Assembly (NCBI RefSeq): GCF_000189635.1
Contig: NW_002476578.1
Span: forward strand, 124,001-188,000
Length of the DNA stretch: 64,000 bases
Direction of reading: 5' to 3'
Source of the DNA: Tetrahymena thermophila SB210
Lineage: Eukaryota; Ciliophora; Oligohymenophorea; Hymenostomatida; Tetrahymenidae
The translations under genes were made by a program, and so were the position numbers. This document shows, piece after piece, positions 12,744 to 25,442 of the stretch (position 1 is the stretch's first letter; each line of letters opens with the position of its first letter). The notes under the pieces were generated by a model. The model made no database searches and was not told the DNA's origin. It saw only the letters and a program-made list of their open reading frames with translations.

Positions 12744-13800
12744 GGGTAACACAACCATGAAAGTTGGTTGAAAATTTATAATTATTTTCTAATATAGTAA
12801 TTAAGGTACTTATTTAGAATAAGTTCTTTATCTATTCTAAATTTGGTAAGTTAAATTATAGTAGAAAATGAGAAAATCAATTAAGTAGACTGATTGACTG
12901 AAGACTACCCAGATCTTGCATGAAAAAATTTAAATTAAGTAAAAAAGTAGACCTAATTTTCATTAGTACTTATTTATGTATCCAAGTATTTATTTGTTAA
13001 TTTACTGTGTTTTATTCATAATATATTTATATTAAATAATAAATTTAACCAAACATTTTACTTTTAAATAAAGTAAAATATCAATTTAAAATATTTAGCT
13101 GATATTTGTTTGTTTTTAATAGAATTCATCATTTAGATTATGCTAAAATTTAAAAAATTTAAATTTAATTAAAGTTCAAATATATTCTAAATGTCTAGTT
13201 AAAGTCTACAAATCAAAATTAAAGTAATTTACAATAATATTAACAGAGAGACAGAAAGGATTAATTTATTCATAAAATTTCTACAAAGTATTATTTTATA
13301 TTATTAATGAAAGAAAAAATAAAATAAGTTTCTTAGTTTAAATTAAATTAACTACTACTAAACTAAAAAATTTAATGTATATTGTCTTGATTTACTTTGT
13401 TAAATAGAAATTAAATTATGTTTTTTATTAATGATTTGATAATTCCTATTAATCCTCCTTCTCCTTTTTCGAAACTAAATCCACTTTTATCAAGAATATT
13501 TTTACCTTTGTTTTTCTCATATTTAAAAATTTGGTTTTATTTTAAATTTCAATATAGTTTATTTACCTTATTATGATATTTTTTTAGGAATTTATATTCA
13601 TCAAAAATATTAAAAGAGCAATAAGTTTAAAATTAAAACTTTAAGCTAAAGATTAAATTTTTAAACTTCATTCACTGATCAAATAAGATCTTAATATATT
13701 CTAATTCATCATTATTTAAGAATCACCAATATTAAAGGCTAAAAAAAATTTTACAAATTAAGGAGTAAAAATTTTAAAAATAACTTTAAAAAAACCCTCC
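12744..13800. repeat. Spacer block A, copy 1
   Basis: Starts with GGGTAACACAACCATGAAAG and recurs at 22468-23392 and about 27752-28800. In those two places it follows block D directly; here the membrane-protein segment lies between. No gene recognised. Confidence 0.72.
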
Positions 13801-13825
13801 TTATTCAAACGTATGTACGGTACGT

Positions 13826-13969
13826 GTACCTTCATCGAATATCGAATGGAATATAAGGACTATCATCATCTTTTCAATCTATACTAAAATTGCAAAGTTC
13901 ACAGTTAGCTGTATATGATCCCTGTAATAGAGTGAAAGCGAGTATCAAACAAAAAAGTTTTTAATTCAT
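13826..13969 (-). pseudogene. 5' fragment of a decayed surface antigen
   Basis: Only the signal-peptide region and the first CxxC block remain (start position at 13969), ending in an in-frame TGA at the same place as in the decayed copies at 4341-5842 and 17656-18719. The rest of the gene has been deleted and replaced by block A sequence. Next to the break lies a short GTAC-rich stretch (13808-13830). Confidence 0.8.
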
Positions 13970-15463
13970 TAAATTTATTTATTCATATATTCTTTTTCAT
14001 TTTAATAAATTATTTGTAATCTATTTTCTAAAATAATTTTAATTTTCTTAACAGCCTAAATTTAAAAAAATAAGACCAGTACTATAATTAATTAAAGAGT
14101 ATATCATTTGGTTTTATATTATTTAAAACACCAAGTGTAAAAATATAGCAGTTTGGTAAAGGATAAAATTATAAATCAATCAAAATAAAGATTATTTATT
14201 ATGGAATGAATATCTTTTGAAAGATTTAATTCCTTTTTGTTAGTTCTTCTTTGAAGCCAATAAAAATGGATATCTGTATTTTTCATTAACTATACTTGCT
14301 TTAATCTTAAATATAAAGCGATCTATAAAATTGCAAATACAAATTTATTCAAATTTATTTTTAATTAGTAGCTAGTAAAAAAATAAATCTATCTAAAATT
14401 AGTTTAACATAAATATATTTGTGTTTATCATCTACATTTGTTAAAAGTCACATTTTTATTTTAAATTAGAAATAACAAACAAAAATAAAATTTACAAAAT
14501 AGCATGTGGTAAGAACAATAACTATCACCCTTCCCTCCTTCATGTTTTACCATAGATATTTTAGTTACTTAGGGTTACTTACAGGAGGGTTTTCTAATCA
14601 ATTAATTATGGCATCTAATTTAGAGGTAGAGTATCTATCTATTCTTAGCATAATAAATTAAATTATAGTAAAAAATAAAAAATTTAATTAAGAGCTAGAC
14701 TCATTGGCAACTATCCTTATTTGGTGATAAAATTTAAATGATTTTTTATAGACTTTTTAATTATATAAATAATTAATATTATTCTAATAAAGTAGACTGC
14801 ATTTGTGTATTCATATATTTATTTATAAATTTACTGTCTGTTTTTTATTCATAAAAAATTAAAAGAAGATAATAAATTTATTAATTTCTGATTGCTTTTA
14901 TTTCGATATTAATTAATTTTAAATAAATATTTAACTAAATATTTACAAATATTATTTTATTTTTATCAGAATTCATTATTTAAATTTTGCTAATATTTTT
15001 CAAATTAAAATTTAATTAAAAATAAAAAATATTAAGAGATTTTAGTCAAAGTAAGTATCCAAATAAAAAGCAGAAAGTAAATTTATAATCATCTTAACAT
15101 AAAAATGAAAGCATGTTTCTAAGTTTAAATTAAGATAATTACAACAAAAACTAAAAAAATTAAGGTAGATTATTGTGTGTGATTTATTTTGTTAAATATG
15201 AATATAATTATGATAATAATTAATATGCTTATCATATTTAAATTTGATAGTGCATAATAATCCTCTTTTTAGGAATCTAAATATTTAACTATTTAATTTT
15301 TTAAATTTTTAATATCTTAAAATTATATCTAAAAACAAATTTCAAAATCATTTCAACAAATATATGTAAACATTAACAAAACTCTCTAAAAATAAGTATA
15401 TATTAATAAATAGCTTAATTTCTGATAATAAATTTATATTTAATATATTTTTATCAACCAGTT
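13970..15463. repeat. Spacer block C, copy 2
   Basis: Same block as 5843-6986, including the CCCTTCCCTCC and ACAGGAGGGTTTTC landmarks. No coding region recognised. Confidence 0.72.
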
Positions 15464-17130
15464 TCAGAAAAGAGCAACTAATAAAATCAAACTTAAAGTA
15501 GTTTTAATGATAATAGAGCTTGAAGTAGTTTCAATATCATCATATCGTTCACTTTCACTTTTATTTTCACTTTCACTTTCACTTTCATCATATTCACTTG
15601 AATAATAAGGTATACAAATTGAATCATTTAAACTTTTGTTAATTTATTCATTAGTATAAGTATTTTTTGGGCAAGCCTTACATTCTTCTTTTTAATTAAT
15701 AGTGTAAAAACCTGTTGAGCTATAAGAATTATAACCACAAGGCTTTAGATCACAGACTGTAGAACCCTCAGTAGAGTAGGTTCCTGCTTCACAATGTTTA
15801 CATCCTTTACCTTTTCCATCATAGTCATAACCTGTATTACTCCATTTATTTTCAGGACACTTATATGATTGCACACTGCAAACTTTATCATCTGTTCCTT
15901 ATGTATTTTCTAGCGGGGTAGATTTACCTATTGGGCATTTTTAGCATTCTGTTTCTTTAGAATTATTATAATAGCCATTTATGTTATAAAATCCATAGCC
16001 ACATGGGATTAGATTGCATTCTGTAGAACCTTCCAAAGAGTAAGTACCTGGCTTACAATCAGAGCATCCGTTCCCTTTCCCGTCAAAATCATAGCCTGAA
16101 TAACTAAATTTACCTTAAGGACAGAATTATAGCTACACATCACAAACTTTTTCATCTTCTCCTATAGTCTATTTCTCCTTAGTAGATTTGCCTGGAGGGC
16201 ACTCAGTGCAATCTTCCTCATTAAAATTGTAATATCCTGTACTACTATAATAACCATAATCACAAGGTATTAGTTCACAATTTATTGAGCCTGATAAAGA
16301 ATGAGTACCAGGTCTACACATCTTACATTGACTTTCATTTGTATTTTCATCATAACCTGTAGTATTAAATGTACCTTCAGGACACTATTTAAATTACACT
16401 GTACATGCTTTATCACTATCTCCTATAGTCATTTCTTTATCAGTTGATTTACCAATTGGGCAAACTGTACATTTCTCATAATTTCTAGTATTGTAATAGC
16501 CTGTTGAGCTATAAGTGCCAACACCGCAGACTTTTAGATAACACTCCATTGAACGTTTTCCTGAATGAGTACCAGGCTCACATTTTTAGCATCCACTGCC
16601 TTTTCCATCACTATCATAACCTGTATCACTATATGTACCTTCAGGACATTCTTCTAACTTTAAATCACAAATAATATTTTCATCATCATATTAATAATCT
16701 CCTATAGTATTTTCTTTTGTGGTGGACCTGCATATGGGCAATGCTCACATTCATAATCTCTATCTTTTTCATTTATATCGTAGTAGCCTGTTTTGTTATA
16801 AAATCCATAACCACAAGGGATTAGATTGCATTCTGTAGAACCTTCCAAAGAGTAAGTTCCATCGTCACAATTAGTGCATCCTTTCCCCTTTCCATCAGAA
16901 TCATATCCAGTTTCGCTAAATTAACCAGCCTAGCATTTTTTAATAGAACAAGCTAATTAACTAGTTCCTATAGTTCCTTTTTCTGGAGTACATGTACCTT
17001 CCTCGCATTGAGTATAAGGGCCCTTACCATCTTTTCCATCTGCACTAAAAGTACAACGTTCACAGTCAGCTGTATATGCTATCTATAATAGAGCAAAAGC
17101 AAGTATCAAACAAAAAACTTTTGAATACAT
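15464..17130 (-). pseudogene. Surface antigen-like gene with one frameshift, copy 4
   Basis: Start (MYSKVFCLILAFALL) and stop both match the intact copies, and the whole sequence aligns with copy 20099-21769. The span is 1667 bases, one short of a multiple of three. The missing base is near 16730-16736: the intact sister reads CCTGCCTTATGAGCA where this copy reads CCTGCATATGGGCA. Translation from the start leaves the Cys-rich frame there and stops near 16434, after about 230 residues. Downstream of the deletion the original frame is open to the GPI-type tail, with an acidic Ser-Glu run before it. Either a very young pseudogene or a sequencing error; with the base restored it would be about 555 residues, a normal family length. 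Confidence 0.75.
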
Positions 17131-17220
17131 TAAGTTTTATTTATTTATTCTGTATCTTTTTTTATTATTTTCTTATAATTTGTTATCTAAATTAATTATG
17201 TTTTCTTAACTGCCTTAATT

Positions 17221-17655
17221 CATTTTAGAATAATTTTTATTCTGAGGTAATATTAAAGCTGAAATTTAAAAATATTGAGTCTAATATTTGTTAATAATAC
17301 ATAAAATTTATATATCCATCATTTAAATCATGTTAAAATTTTAAAAATAAAAAATTAAATTAATTAGGTTAGTTTAAGTATGTAAATAAAAATAGATAAG
17401 AATATACAATAAATTGATTATAGTAAATTGATAAATGAAAAATTTTTAAAAACACTATTTTAAACTATTATTCAATTAAAATATTATAGAACCAATCTTA
17501 GTGTAAATTAGCATTATTACTTTTGGATTATATTGATTATTTTGTTAAAAATGAAATAAATTATGTTCATTATTATTATCCAAATAGTTTTTAGATATAT
17601 TTAGATTTAATAGCATATCCTTTTTATATCTAAGCACACTTAATTTAGCAATACT
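17221..17655. repeat. Spacer block B, copy 2 (partial)
   Basis: After about 90 bases of block-D-like upstream flank, the sequence switches abruptly near 17220 into the middle of block B (matching roughly 3860-4340). The rest of D, all of A and the left half of B are missing relative to the other units. Confidence 0.65.
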
Positions 17656-18719
17656 TTTTTCCCTTTTAGCTGAATCATCTAAATTTTTGGTAATAGCTCC
17701 ATCAGATAAGTATTTTTTAAACAAATTTTACTTTATCTTCTTAATTAATATTGTAAAAACCTGTTGAGATATAAGAATCAAAACCACAAGGCCTTAGGTA
17801 ATAGATTGTAGAACCCTCGAAAGAGTATGTTCCAACATCATATTCTTGACATCCATCCTTTCAATTTCCATTAAAATCATAACCTATATCACTCCATTTA
17901 CCTTCAGGACACTAATGAAATCTCATACTGCATACTGAATCATCTATTCTTTTTGTACTTTTAAGTATTTAGTTTCTTTAGAAAGCTTTTAATAATATTT
18001 TTTTGTTATATATACCATCAAGATACTATTTTAAGTACAAACTGAATCATTATCTCTTGTTGTAATTTCTTTTTGGTTGATTTATCATTTAGGCAACGAT
18101 TATATTTAACATTATATCTACTATCGGAATATCCTGCTTAGCAATAAAAACCATAATCTAGATAATAAAAAGATAAACCTTGTTCAGGAAAAGTACAAGT
18201 CTTACAGCCTTAACATCCATTACCATTTCCATCACTATCATAACATGATTCACTTTATACCATTCAGGGCACAAGCAGAATCATTATCTCCTTTTGTATT
18301 TTATTGTTTGTTGGATTTATAATGTAAACAATAGTCACAAATTTCATCTCTATCTCCCTCATTTCTATCTTAGTAGCTTGTTTCACTATAATAGCCATAC
18401 CCACAAGGGATTAGATTTCATTTTGTAGAACCTTTCAAAGAGTAAGTTACATTTTCACAAACATCTTATCGATTCTCCTTTGCATCAAAATCATAGTCAG
18501 TTGCGCTATATATACCTACCTATCATTTTCTAGCAACACAAATTAATTAATAAGTTCCTTTAGTTGCTCTTTCTAGAGTACATGTACCTTCATCGAATGG
18601 AGAATAAGGACTATCATCATCTTTTCAATCTATACTAAAATTCAAAAGTTCACAGTCAACTGTATATGCTCCCTGTAATATAGAGAAAGCAAAAATCAAA
18701 TAATAAGTTTTGAATTCAT
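17656..18719 (-). pseudogene. Decayed cysteine-rich surface antigen, copy 5
   Basis: Sister of the decayed copy at 4341-5842, with further internal deletions (about 1.06 kb instead of 1.5 kb). It has lost even the signal peptide frame: the reading from the start at 18719 hits TGA within eight codons. CxxC-repeat remnants such as CGYGYYSETSY are still readable in short pieces in different frames. Confidence 0.83.
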
Positions 18720-20098
18720 TAAGTTTATTTATTCATTTATTCTGTTTCATTTTTATTAATTATTTGTAATTTATAATCTATAATAATTATAATTTTCTTA
18801 CAGCCTAAATTTAAAAAAATAAGACAAGTACTATAATTAATTATCCTATAAAGAGTATATCATTTCGTTTTATATTATTTAAAACACCAAGTGTAACAAT
18901 ATAGCAGTTTGATAAAAGATAAAATTATAAACCAATCAAGATAAAGATTTATTATGGAATTATTTCTTTTGAAAAATCTAATTCCTTTTTGTTAGTTCTT
19001 CTTTGAAGCCAATAAAAATGGATATCTGTATTTTTCATTAACTATACTTACTTTAATCTTAAATATAAAGCGATCTATAAAATTGCAAATACAAATTTAT
19101 TCAAATATATTTTTAATTAGCAGCTAGTAAAAAAATAAATCAAAAATTAGTTTAACATAAATACATTTATCATCCATCTACATTTGTTAAAAGTCACATT
19201 TTTATTTTAAATTAGAAATAACAAATAATAATAAAATGTACAAAATAGCATATGGTAAGAACAATAAATATACACCCTTCCCTCCTCCATGTTTTACCTT
19301 AGGTATTTTTAGTTACTTAAGGTTACTTACAGGAGGGTTTTCTAATAAATTAATTATGGCATCTAATTTAGAGATAGAGTATCTATCTATTCTTAGCATA
19401 ATAAATTAAATTATAGTACAAAATAAAAAATTTAGTTAAGAGCTAGACTCATCGAAAACTATCCTTATTTGTTATGATAAAATTTAAATAATTTTTTTTT
19501 GACTTTTCAATTAGATAAATAATTAATATTATAATAATAAAGTAGACTGTATTTATGTATTCAAATATTTATTTTTATTCATAAAAAATTAAAAGAAGAT
19601 AATAAATTTATTAAATTCTGATAGCTTTTACTTTGATTTTAATTAATTTTAAATAAATATTTCACTAAATATTTACAAATATTATTTTATTTTTTTCAGA
19701 ATTCATTATTTAAATTTTGCTAATATTTTTCAAATTAAAATTTAATTAAAAATAAAAAATTTTTTGAGATTTTAGTCAAAGTATCCAAATAAAAAGCAGA
19801 AAGTAAATTTATAATCATCTTAACATAAAAATAAAGCATTTTTCTAAGTATAAGTTAAGATAATTACAACAAAAACTAAAAAAATTAAGGCAGATTATTG
19901 TGTGTAATTTATTTTGTTAAATATTAATTAAATTATGATAATAATTAATATCCTTATAATATTTAAATTCGAAAGAAAGCGCATAATAAAAATAAATGTA
20001 AACATTAACAAAACTCTTTAAAAATAAGTATTAAATATTAATAAATAGCTTAATTTATGATAATAAATTTATATTTAATATATTTTTATCAACCAGTT
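18720..20098. repeat. Spacer block C, copy 3
   Basis: Same block as 5843-6986 and 13970-15463, with small deletions before the antigen 3' end. No coding region recognised. Confidence 0.72.
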
Positions 20099-21769
20099 TC
20101 AGAAAAGAGCAACTAATAAAATCAAACTTAAAGTAGTTTTAATGATAATAGAGTTTGAAGTAGTTTCAATATCATCATATCTTTCACTTTCGCTTTCACT
20201 TTCACTTTCACTTTCACTTTCATCACAATCACTTGAATTATAAGATAAACAAATTGAATCATCCAAACTTTTATTAATATATCCATTAGTATAAGTATTT
20301 TCTGGACAAGCCTTACATTCTTCATTTTAATTAGTAATGTAAAAACCTGTTTAGCTATAAGAATTATAACCACAAGGCTTTAGATCACAGGTTGTAGAAC
20401 CCTCAATAGAGAACGTCCCTGATTCACAATATTTACATCCTTTCCCTTTTCCATCATAGTCATAACCTGAATTACTCCATTTATTTTCAGGACACTTATT
20501 TGATGGCACACTGCAAACTTTATCATCTGTTCCTTATGTATTTTCTAGCGGGGTAGATTTACCTATTGGGCATTATTAGCATTCTGCTTCTTTAGAATGT
20601 TTATAATAGCCATTTATGTTATAATAACCATAACCACAATATGTTAGATCGCATGTTTTAGAGCCTACTAAAGAGTAAGTACCTGGCTAACAATCAGAAC
20701 ATCCTTTCCCTTTCCCGTCAAAATCATAGCCTGACTTACTAAATTTGCCTTAAGGACAGAATTATAGCTACACATCACAAACTTTTTCATCTATTCCTAT
20801 AGTCTATTGCTCCTTAGTAGATTTGCCTGGAGGGCACTCAGTGCAATTCAATTCCTTATTAATATTAAAATATCCTGTACTACTATAATAACCTTAATCA
20901 CAAGGTCTTAGTTAACATGATTTTGAGCCTTATAAAGAATGAGTACCAGATTTACACGTCTTACATTGACTTTCTTTTGTATTACCATCATAACCTGAAG
21001 TACTAAATGTACCTTCAGGACACTATTTTAATTACAACGTACATACTTTATCATTATCTCCTATAGTCATTTCTTTATCAGTTGATTTACCAATTGGGCA
21101 AACTCTACATTTCTCATTAGCTCTAGTATTGTAATAGCCATTATAGCTATAAGTGCCAACACCGCAGACTTTTAGAGAACACCACTTTGAACCTTATCTT
21201 GAATGAGTACCAGGCTCACATGTTTAGCATCCACTGCCTTTTCCATCACTATCATAACCTGTATCACTATATGTACCTTCAGGACATTCTTCTAACTGTA
21301 AATCACAAATAATATCATCATCATCATCATAATAATCTCCTATTGTATTTTCTTTTGTGGTGGACCTGCCTTATGAGCATTCATCACAATAATCATCTCT
21401 ATTTCCTTCCTTTTTATCGTAGTAGCCTGTTTCGCTATAATATCCATAGCCACAAGGAATTAGATTGCATTCTGTAGAACCTTCCAAAGAGTAAGTACCT
21501 GGGTTACAATTAGTGCATCCTTTCCCCTTTCCATCAGAATCATATCCAGTTTCGCTAAATTAACCAGCCTAGCATTTTTTAATAGAACAAGCTAATTAAC
21601 TAGTTCCTATAGTTCCTTTTTCTGGAGTACATGTACCTTCTTCGCATTGAGTACAAAGGCCCTTATCATCTTTTCCATCTGCACTAAAAGTACAACGTTC
21701 ACAGTCAGCTGTATATGCTATCTATAATAGAGCAAAAGCAAGTATCAAACAAAAAACTTTTGAATACAT
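20099..21769 (-). CDS. Cysteine-rich GPI-anchored surface antigen-like protein, copy 6
   Basis: Intact 556-residue frame with signal peptide (MYSKVFCLILAFALL), N-terminal CERCTFSADGKD block, about five CxxC repeats and a C-terminal GPI-type hydrophobic tail. Just before the tail is a run of seven Glu-Ser pairs encoded by a hexanucleotide repeat (20181-20222), preceding RYDDIETTSNSIIIK. The run would form an acidic stalk next to the membrane anchor. Almost the same protein as copies 15464-17130 and 25443-27065; differences are scattered over the repeats. Flanked by block C downstream and block D upstream. The antigen class is inferred from the layout. Confidence 0.83.
20181..20222. repeat. Coding hexanucleotide repeat, (Ser-Glu)n
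   Basis: Seven units of CTTTCA, one of them CTTTCG, on the plus strand. They encode alternating Glu and Ser in antigen copy 6. The same site has a shorter, interrupted run in copy 15464-17130, two units in 25443-27065 and essentially none in 6987-8624. Confidence 0.92.
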
Positions 21770-22467
21770 TAAGTTTTATTTATTTATTCTGTATCTTTTT
21801 TATTATTTTCTTATAATTTATTATCTAAATTAATTATGTTTTCTTAACTGCCTTAATTTAAAATAATAAGACCAGTACTATAATTAGTTTTATGCAAAGA
21901 ATATATTATTTAGTTCTATGAGATTTTCATATAAAACAAAAACCCATTTTTCTCATTAATTAAGAGCATTTCTATCTTTTTAAATAAAGCCCAAGTTTAA
22001 CAAATAAGTAGTTTACTAAATGATTACATTATAAATCAATCAAAATAGGGTGATTTATTTTGAAATGAATTTCTATTGAAAGATCTAACTAATTCCGTTT
22101 TGTTTGTTCATCTTTAAAGACAATAAAAATAGATTTCAATATCTGTCATTCATTAACCATACATACATTAATCTTAATCTGACATTTAAAATGATCTATA
22201 AAATTATAAATAAAAAAATATTAAGATATATTTTTAATTAATAGTTAATAAGAAAATAGATCTATATTTAGTAAAACAAAAAAAACATTTATATTATCTA
22301 TATTAATTAAAAGCCAGTAGTTTTATTTGAAATTAAAATAAAAAGCAAAAAATGCACATAATAAAATATAGTAAGAAAATAATGAAACCTACTCATATTG
22401 AGGTAAAATAGGGAGGGAGAGAGGCAGTTAAAAAATAAATATGAAATAATTTGATTTTTTTAATTAA
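21770..22467. repeat. Spacer block D, copy 2
   Basis: Upstream flank of antigen copy 6, matching 8625-9315 and 27066-27751 including the AGGTAAAATAGGGAGGG landmark. No coding region. Confidence 0.75.
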
Positions 22468-23392
22468 GGGTAACACAACCATGAAAGTTGGTTGAAAATT
22501 TATAATTATTTTCTAATATAGTAATTAAGGTACTTATTTAGAATAAGTTCTTTATCTATTTTTAATATGCCAAATTAAATTATAGTACAAAATGAGAAAA
22601 TCAATTAAGTAGACTGATTGATTGAAGACTATCCATATCTGGTATGATAAAATTTAAATTCAGTAAACTATTTTTGAACACTTTCCAATTTAGTAAATAA
22701 TTAAAGTAGACCTAATTTTCATTAGTACTTATATATGTATCCAAGTATTTATTTGTAAATTTACTGTCTGCTATTCATAATATTTTTATATAAAATAATA
22801 AATTTAACAATTTTAGAAACATTTTACTATAAAATAAAGTAAAATATTCATTTAAAATATTTAGCTGATATATGTTTGTTTTTAATAGAATTCATCATTT
22901 AAATTATGCTAAAGTTTTAAAATTTAAATTTAATTAAAGTTCAAATAAATTCTAAATGTCTAGTTAAAGTCTACAAATAAAAATGAAAGTAATTTACAAT
23001 AATATTAACAGAGAAACAGACAGGATGAATTTATTCATAAAATTTCTACAAAGTATTATTTTAAATTATTAATGAAAGAAAAAATAAAATAAGTTTCTTA
23101 GTTTAAATTAAATTAATTACTACTAAACTAAAAAATTTAAGGTATATTGTCTTGATTTACCTTGTTTAATAGAAATTAAATTATGTTTTTTATTAATGAT
23201 TTGATAATCCCTATTAATCCTCCTTCTCCTTTTTGGAAACTAAATCCACTTTTATCAAGAATATTTTTACCTTTGTTTTTCTCATATTTAAAAATTTGGT
23301 TTTATTTTATCTTTTAATATAGTTTATTTACCTTATTATGATATTTTTTTAGGAATTTATATTCATCAAAAATATTAATAGAGCAATAAGTT
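22468..23392. repeat. Spacer block A, copy 2
   Basis: Follows block D without interruption, and so represents the arrangement without the 3.4-kb insertion seen at 9316-12743. Ends abruptly near 23392 where block B begins. Confidence 0.72.
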
Positions 23393-24204
23393 TAATTTCA
23401 TGATTTTAAGTTACTTTCTCAGTTCGGCTCTGTGCTCTTATTGAGGTGTTATGGTAATAGCTAGTTAGGAAGTAAATAAGTACTCTCTTTCTATGAAATA
23501 AAAGTACAAATAACATATTTGTTTTAACAATTATTTGACTAGTTGATAATTCATAGTTGATATATAAAAATAAAATTTAGTAAATAAATTATAGTTTTAT
23601 GAATTTTTGCTTAAATAAATAATTAAAAATTTAATCACAAATGTAATATTAATTTTTCATTTATATTTTTGTACTCAATAATTTGTTTGATAGTAAATTT
23701 AATCATTTTCGAATAATTTTTATTCTCAGGTAATATTAAAGCTGAAATTTAAAAATATTGAGTCTAATATTTGCTAATAATACATAAAATTTATATATCC
23801 ATCATTTAAATTTTGCTAAAATTTTAAAAATTAAAAATTAAATAAATTAATTAATTAATTAATTAGGTATAGAACATTTTTTTAAGTCTAGTTTTAGTAT
23901 GTAAATAAAAATAGATAAGAATATACAATAAATTGATTATAGTAAATTTATAAATGAAAAATTTTTAAAAATACTATTTTAAACTATTATTCAATGAAAA
24001 TATTATAGAACCAATCTTAACATAAATTAGCATAATTACTTTTGAACTAAAATGTTTAAGGTGGATTATATTGATTATTTTGTTAAAAATGAAATAAATT
24101 ATGTTCATAATTATTATCCAAATATTTTTTAGATATATTTAGATTTAATAACATATCCTTTTTTTATCTAAACACACTTAATTTAGCAATAATTTTTTAC
24201 CTTT
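23393..24204. repeat. Spacer block B, copy 3
   Basis: Matches 3438-4340 closely over most of its length. Contains a short ATTA tandem run near 23850. No coding region. Confidence 0.7.
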
Positions 24205-24340
24205 TAGCTGAATCATCTAAATTTTTGGTAATAGCTCCATCAGATAAGTATTTTTTAAACAAATTTTACTTTATCTTCTGAATTAATATTGTAAAAACCT
24301 TTTGAGATACAAGAATTAAAACCACAAGGCCTTAGATAAT
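24205..24340 (-). pseudogene. 3' fragment of a decayed surface antigen
   Basis: Only the last repeat remnant remains (matching the 3' ends of the decayed copies at 4341 and 17656), then the sequence jumps near 24340 into the middle of block C. Over 1 kb of antigen is missing between the two, so this is a deletion junction. Confidence 0.8.
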
Positions 24341-25442
24341 AATATTTTTAATTAGTAGCTAGTAAAAAAATAAATCAAAAATTAGTTTAAAATAAATACA
24401 TTTATATTTATCATCCATCTACATTTGTTAAAAGTCACATTTTTATTTTAAATTAGAAATAACAAACAAAAATAAAATGTACAAAATAGCATTTTTTAAA
24501 AAAAATAACTATAAACCCTTCCCTCCTCCATGTTTTACCTTAGATGTGGAGGGGTTTTTAGTTTCTTAGGGGTACTTACTTACAGGAGGGTTTTCTAATC
24601 AAGTAATTATGGCATCTAATTTAGAGGTAGAGTATCTATCTATTCTTAGCATAATAAATTAAATTATAGTACAAAATAAAATATTTAATTAAGAACTAGA
24701 CTCATTGACAACTATCCTTATTTGGTCTGATAAAATTTAAATGAATATTTATAGACTTTTTAACTATATAAATAATTAATATTTTTCTAATAAAGACTGT
24801 ATTTATGTATTCAAATATTTATTAAAAAATTTACTGTCTGTTTTTTATTCATAAAAAATTAAAAGAAGATAATAAATTTATTAATTTCTGAAAGGTTTTA
24901 CTCTGATATTAATTTATTTTAAATAAATATTTACAAATATTATTTTATTTTTATCAGAATTCATTATTTAAATTTTGCTAATATTCTTCAAATTAAAATT
25001 TAATTAAAAAAAAAATATTTTGAGGTTTTAGTCAAAGTATCCAAATAAAAAGTAGAAAGCAAATTTATAATCATCTTAACATAAAAATAAAAGCATGTTT
25101 CTAAGGTTTAAATTAAGATAATTTATATAAAACTAAAAAAAATTAAGGTAGATTATTGTGTGTAATTTATTTTATTAGATATGAATTAAATTGTGCTAAT
25201 AATTAATATCCTTATCATATTTAAATTTAATAGTGCATAATAATCCTCTTTTTAGGAATCTAAATATTTAACTATTTAATTTTTAAAATATTTAATATCT
25301 TAAAATTATATTTAAAACAAATTTCAAAATCATTTCAACAAATAAACATTAACAAAACTCTCTAAAAATAATTATTAAATATTAATAAATAGCTTAATTT
25401 CTGATAATAAATTTATATTTAATATATCTTTATCAATCAGTT
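24341..25442. repeat. Spacer block C, copy 4
   Basis: Right-hand part of block C, with the CCCTTCCCTCC / ACAGGAGGG landmarks near 24519-24590. No coding region. Confidence 0.72.
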
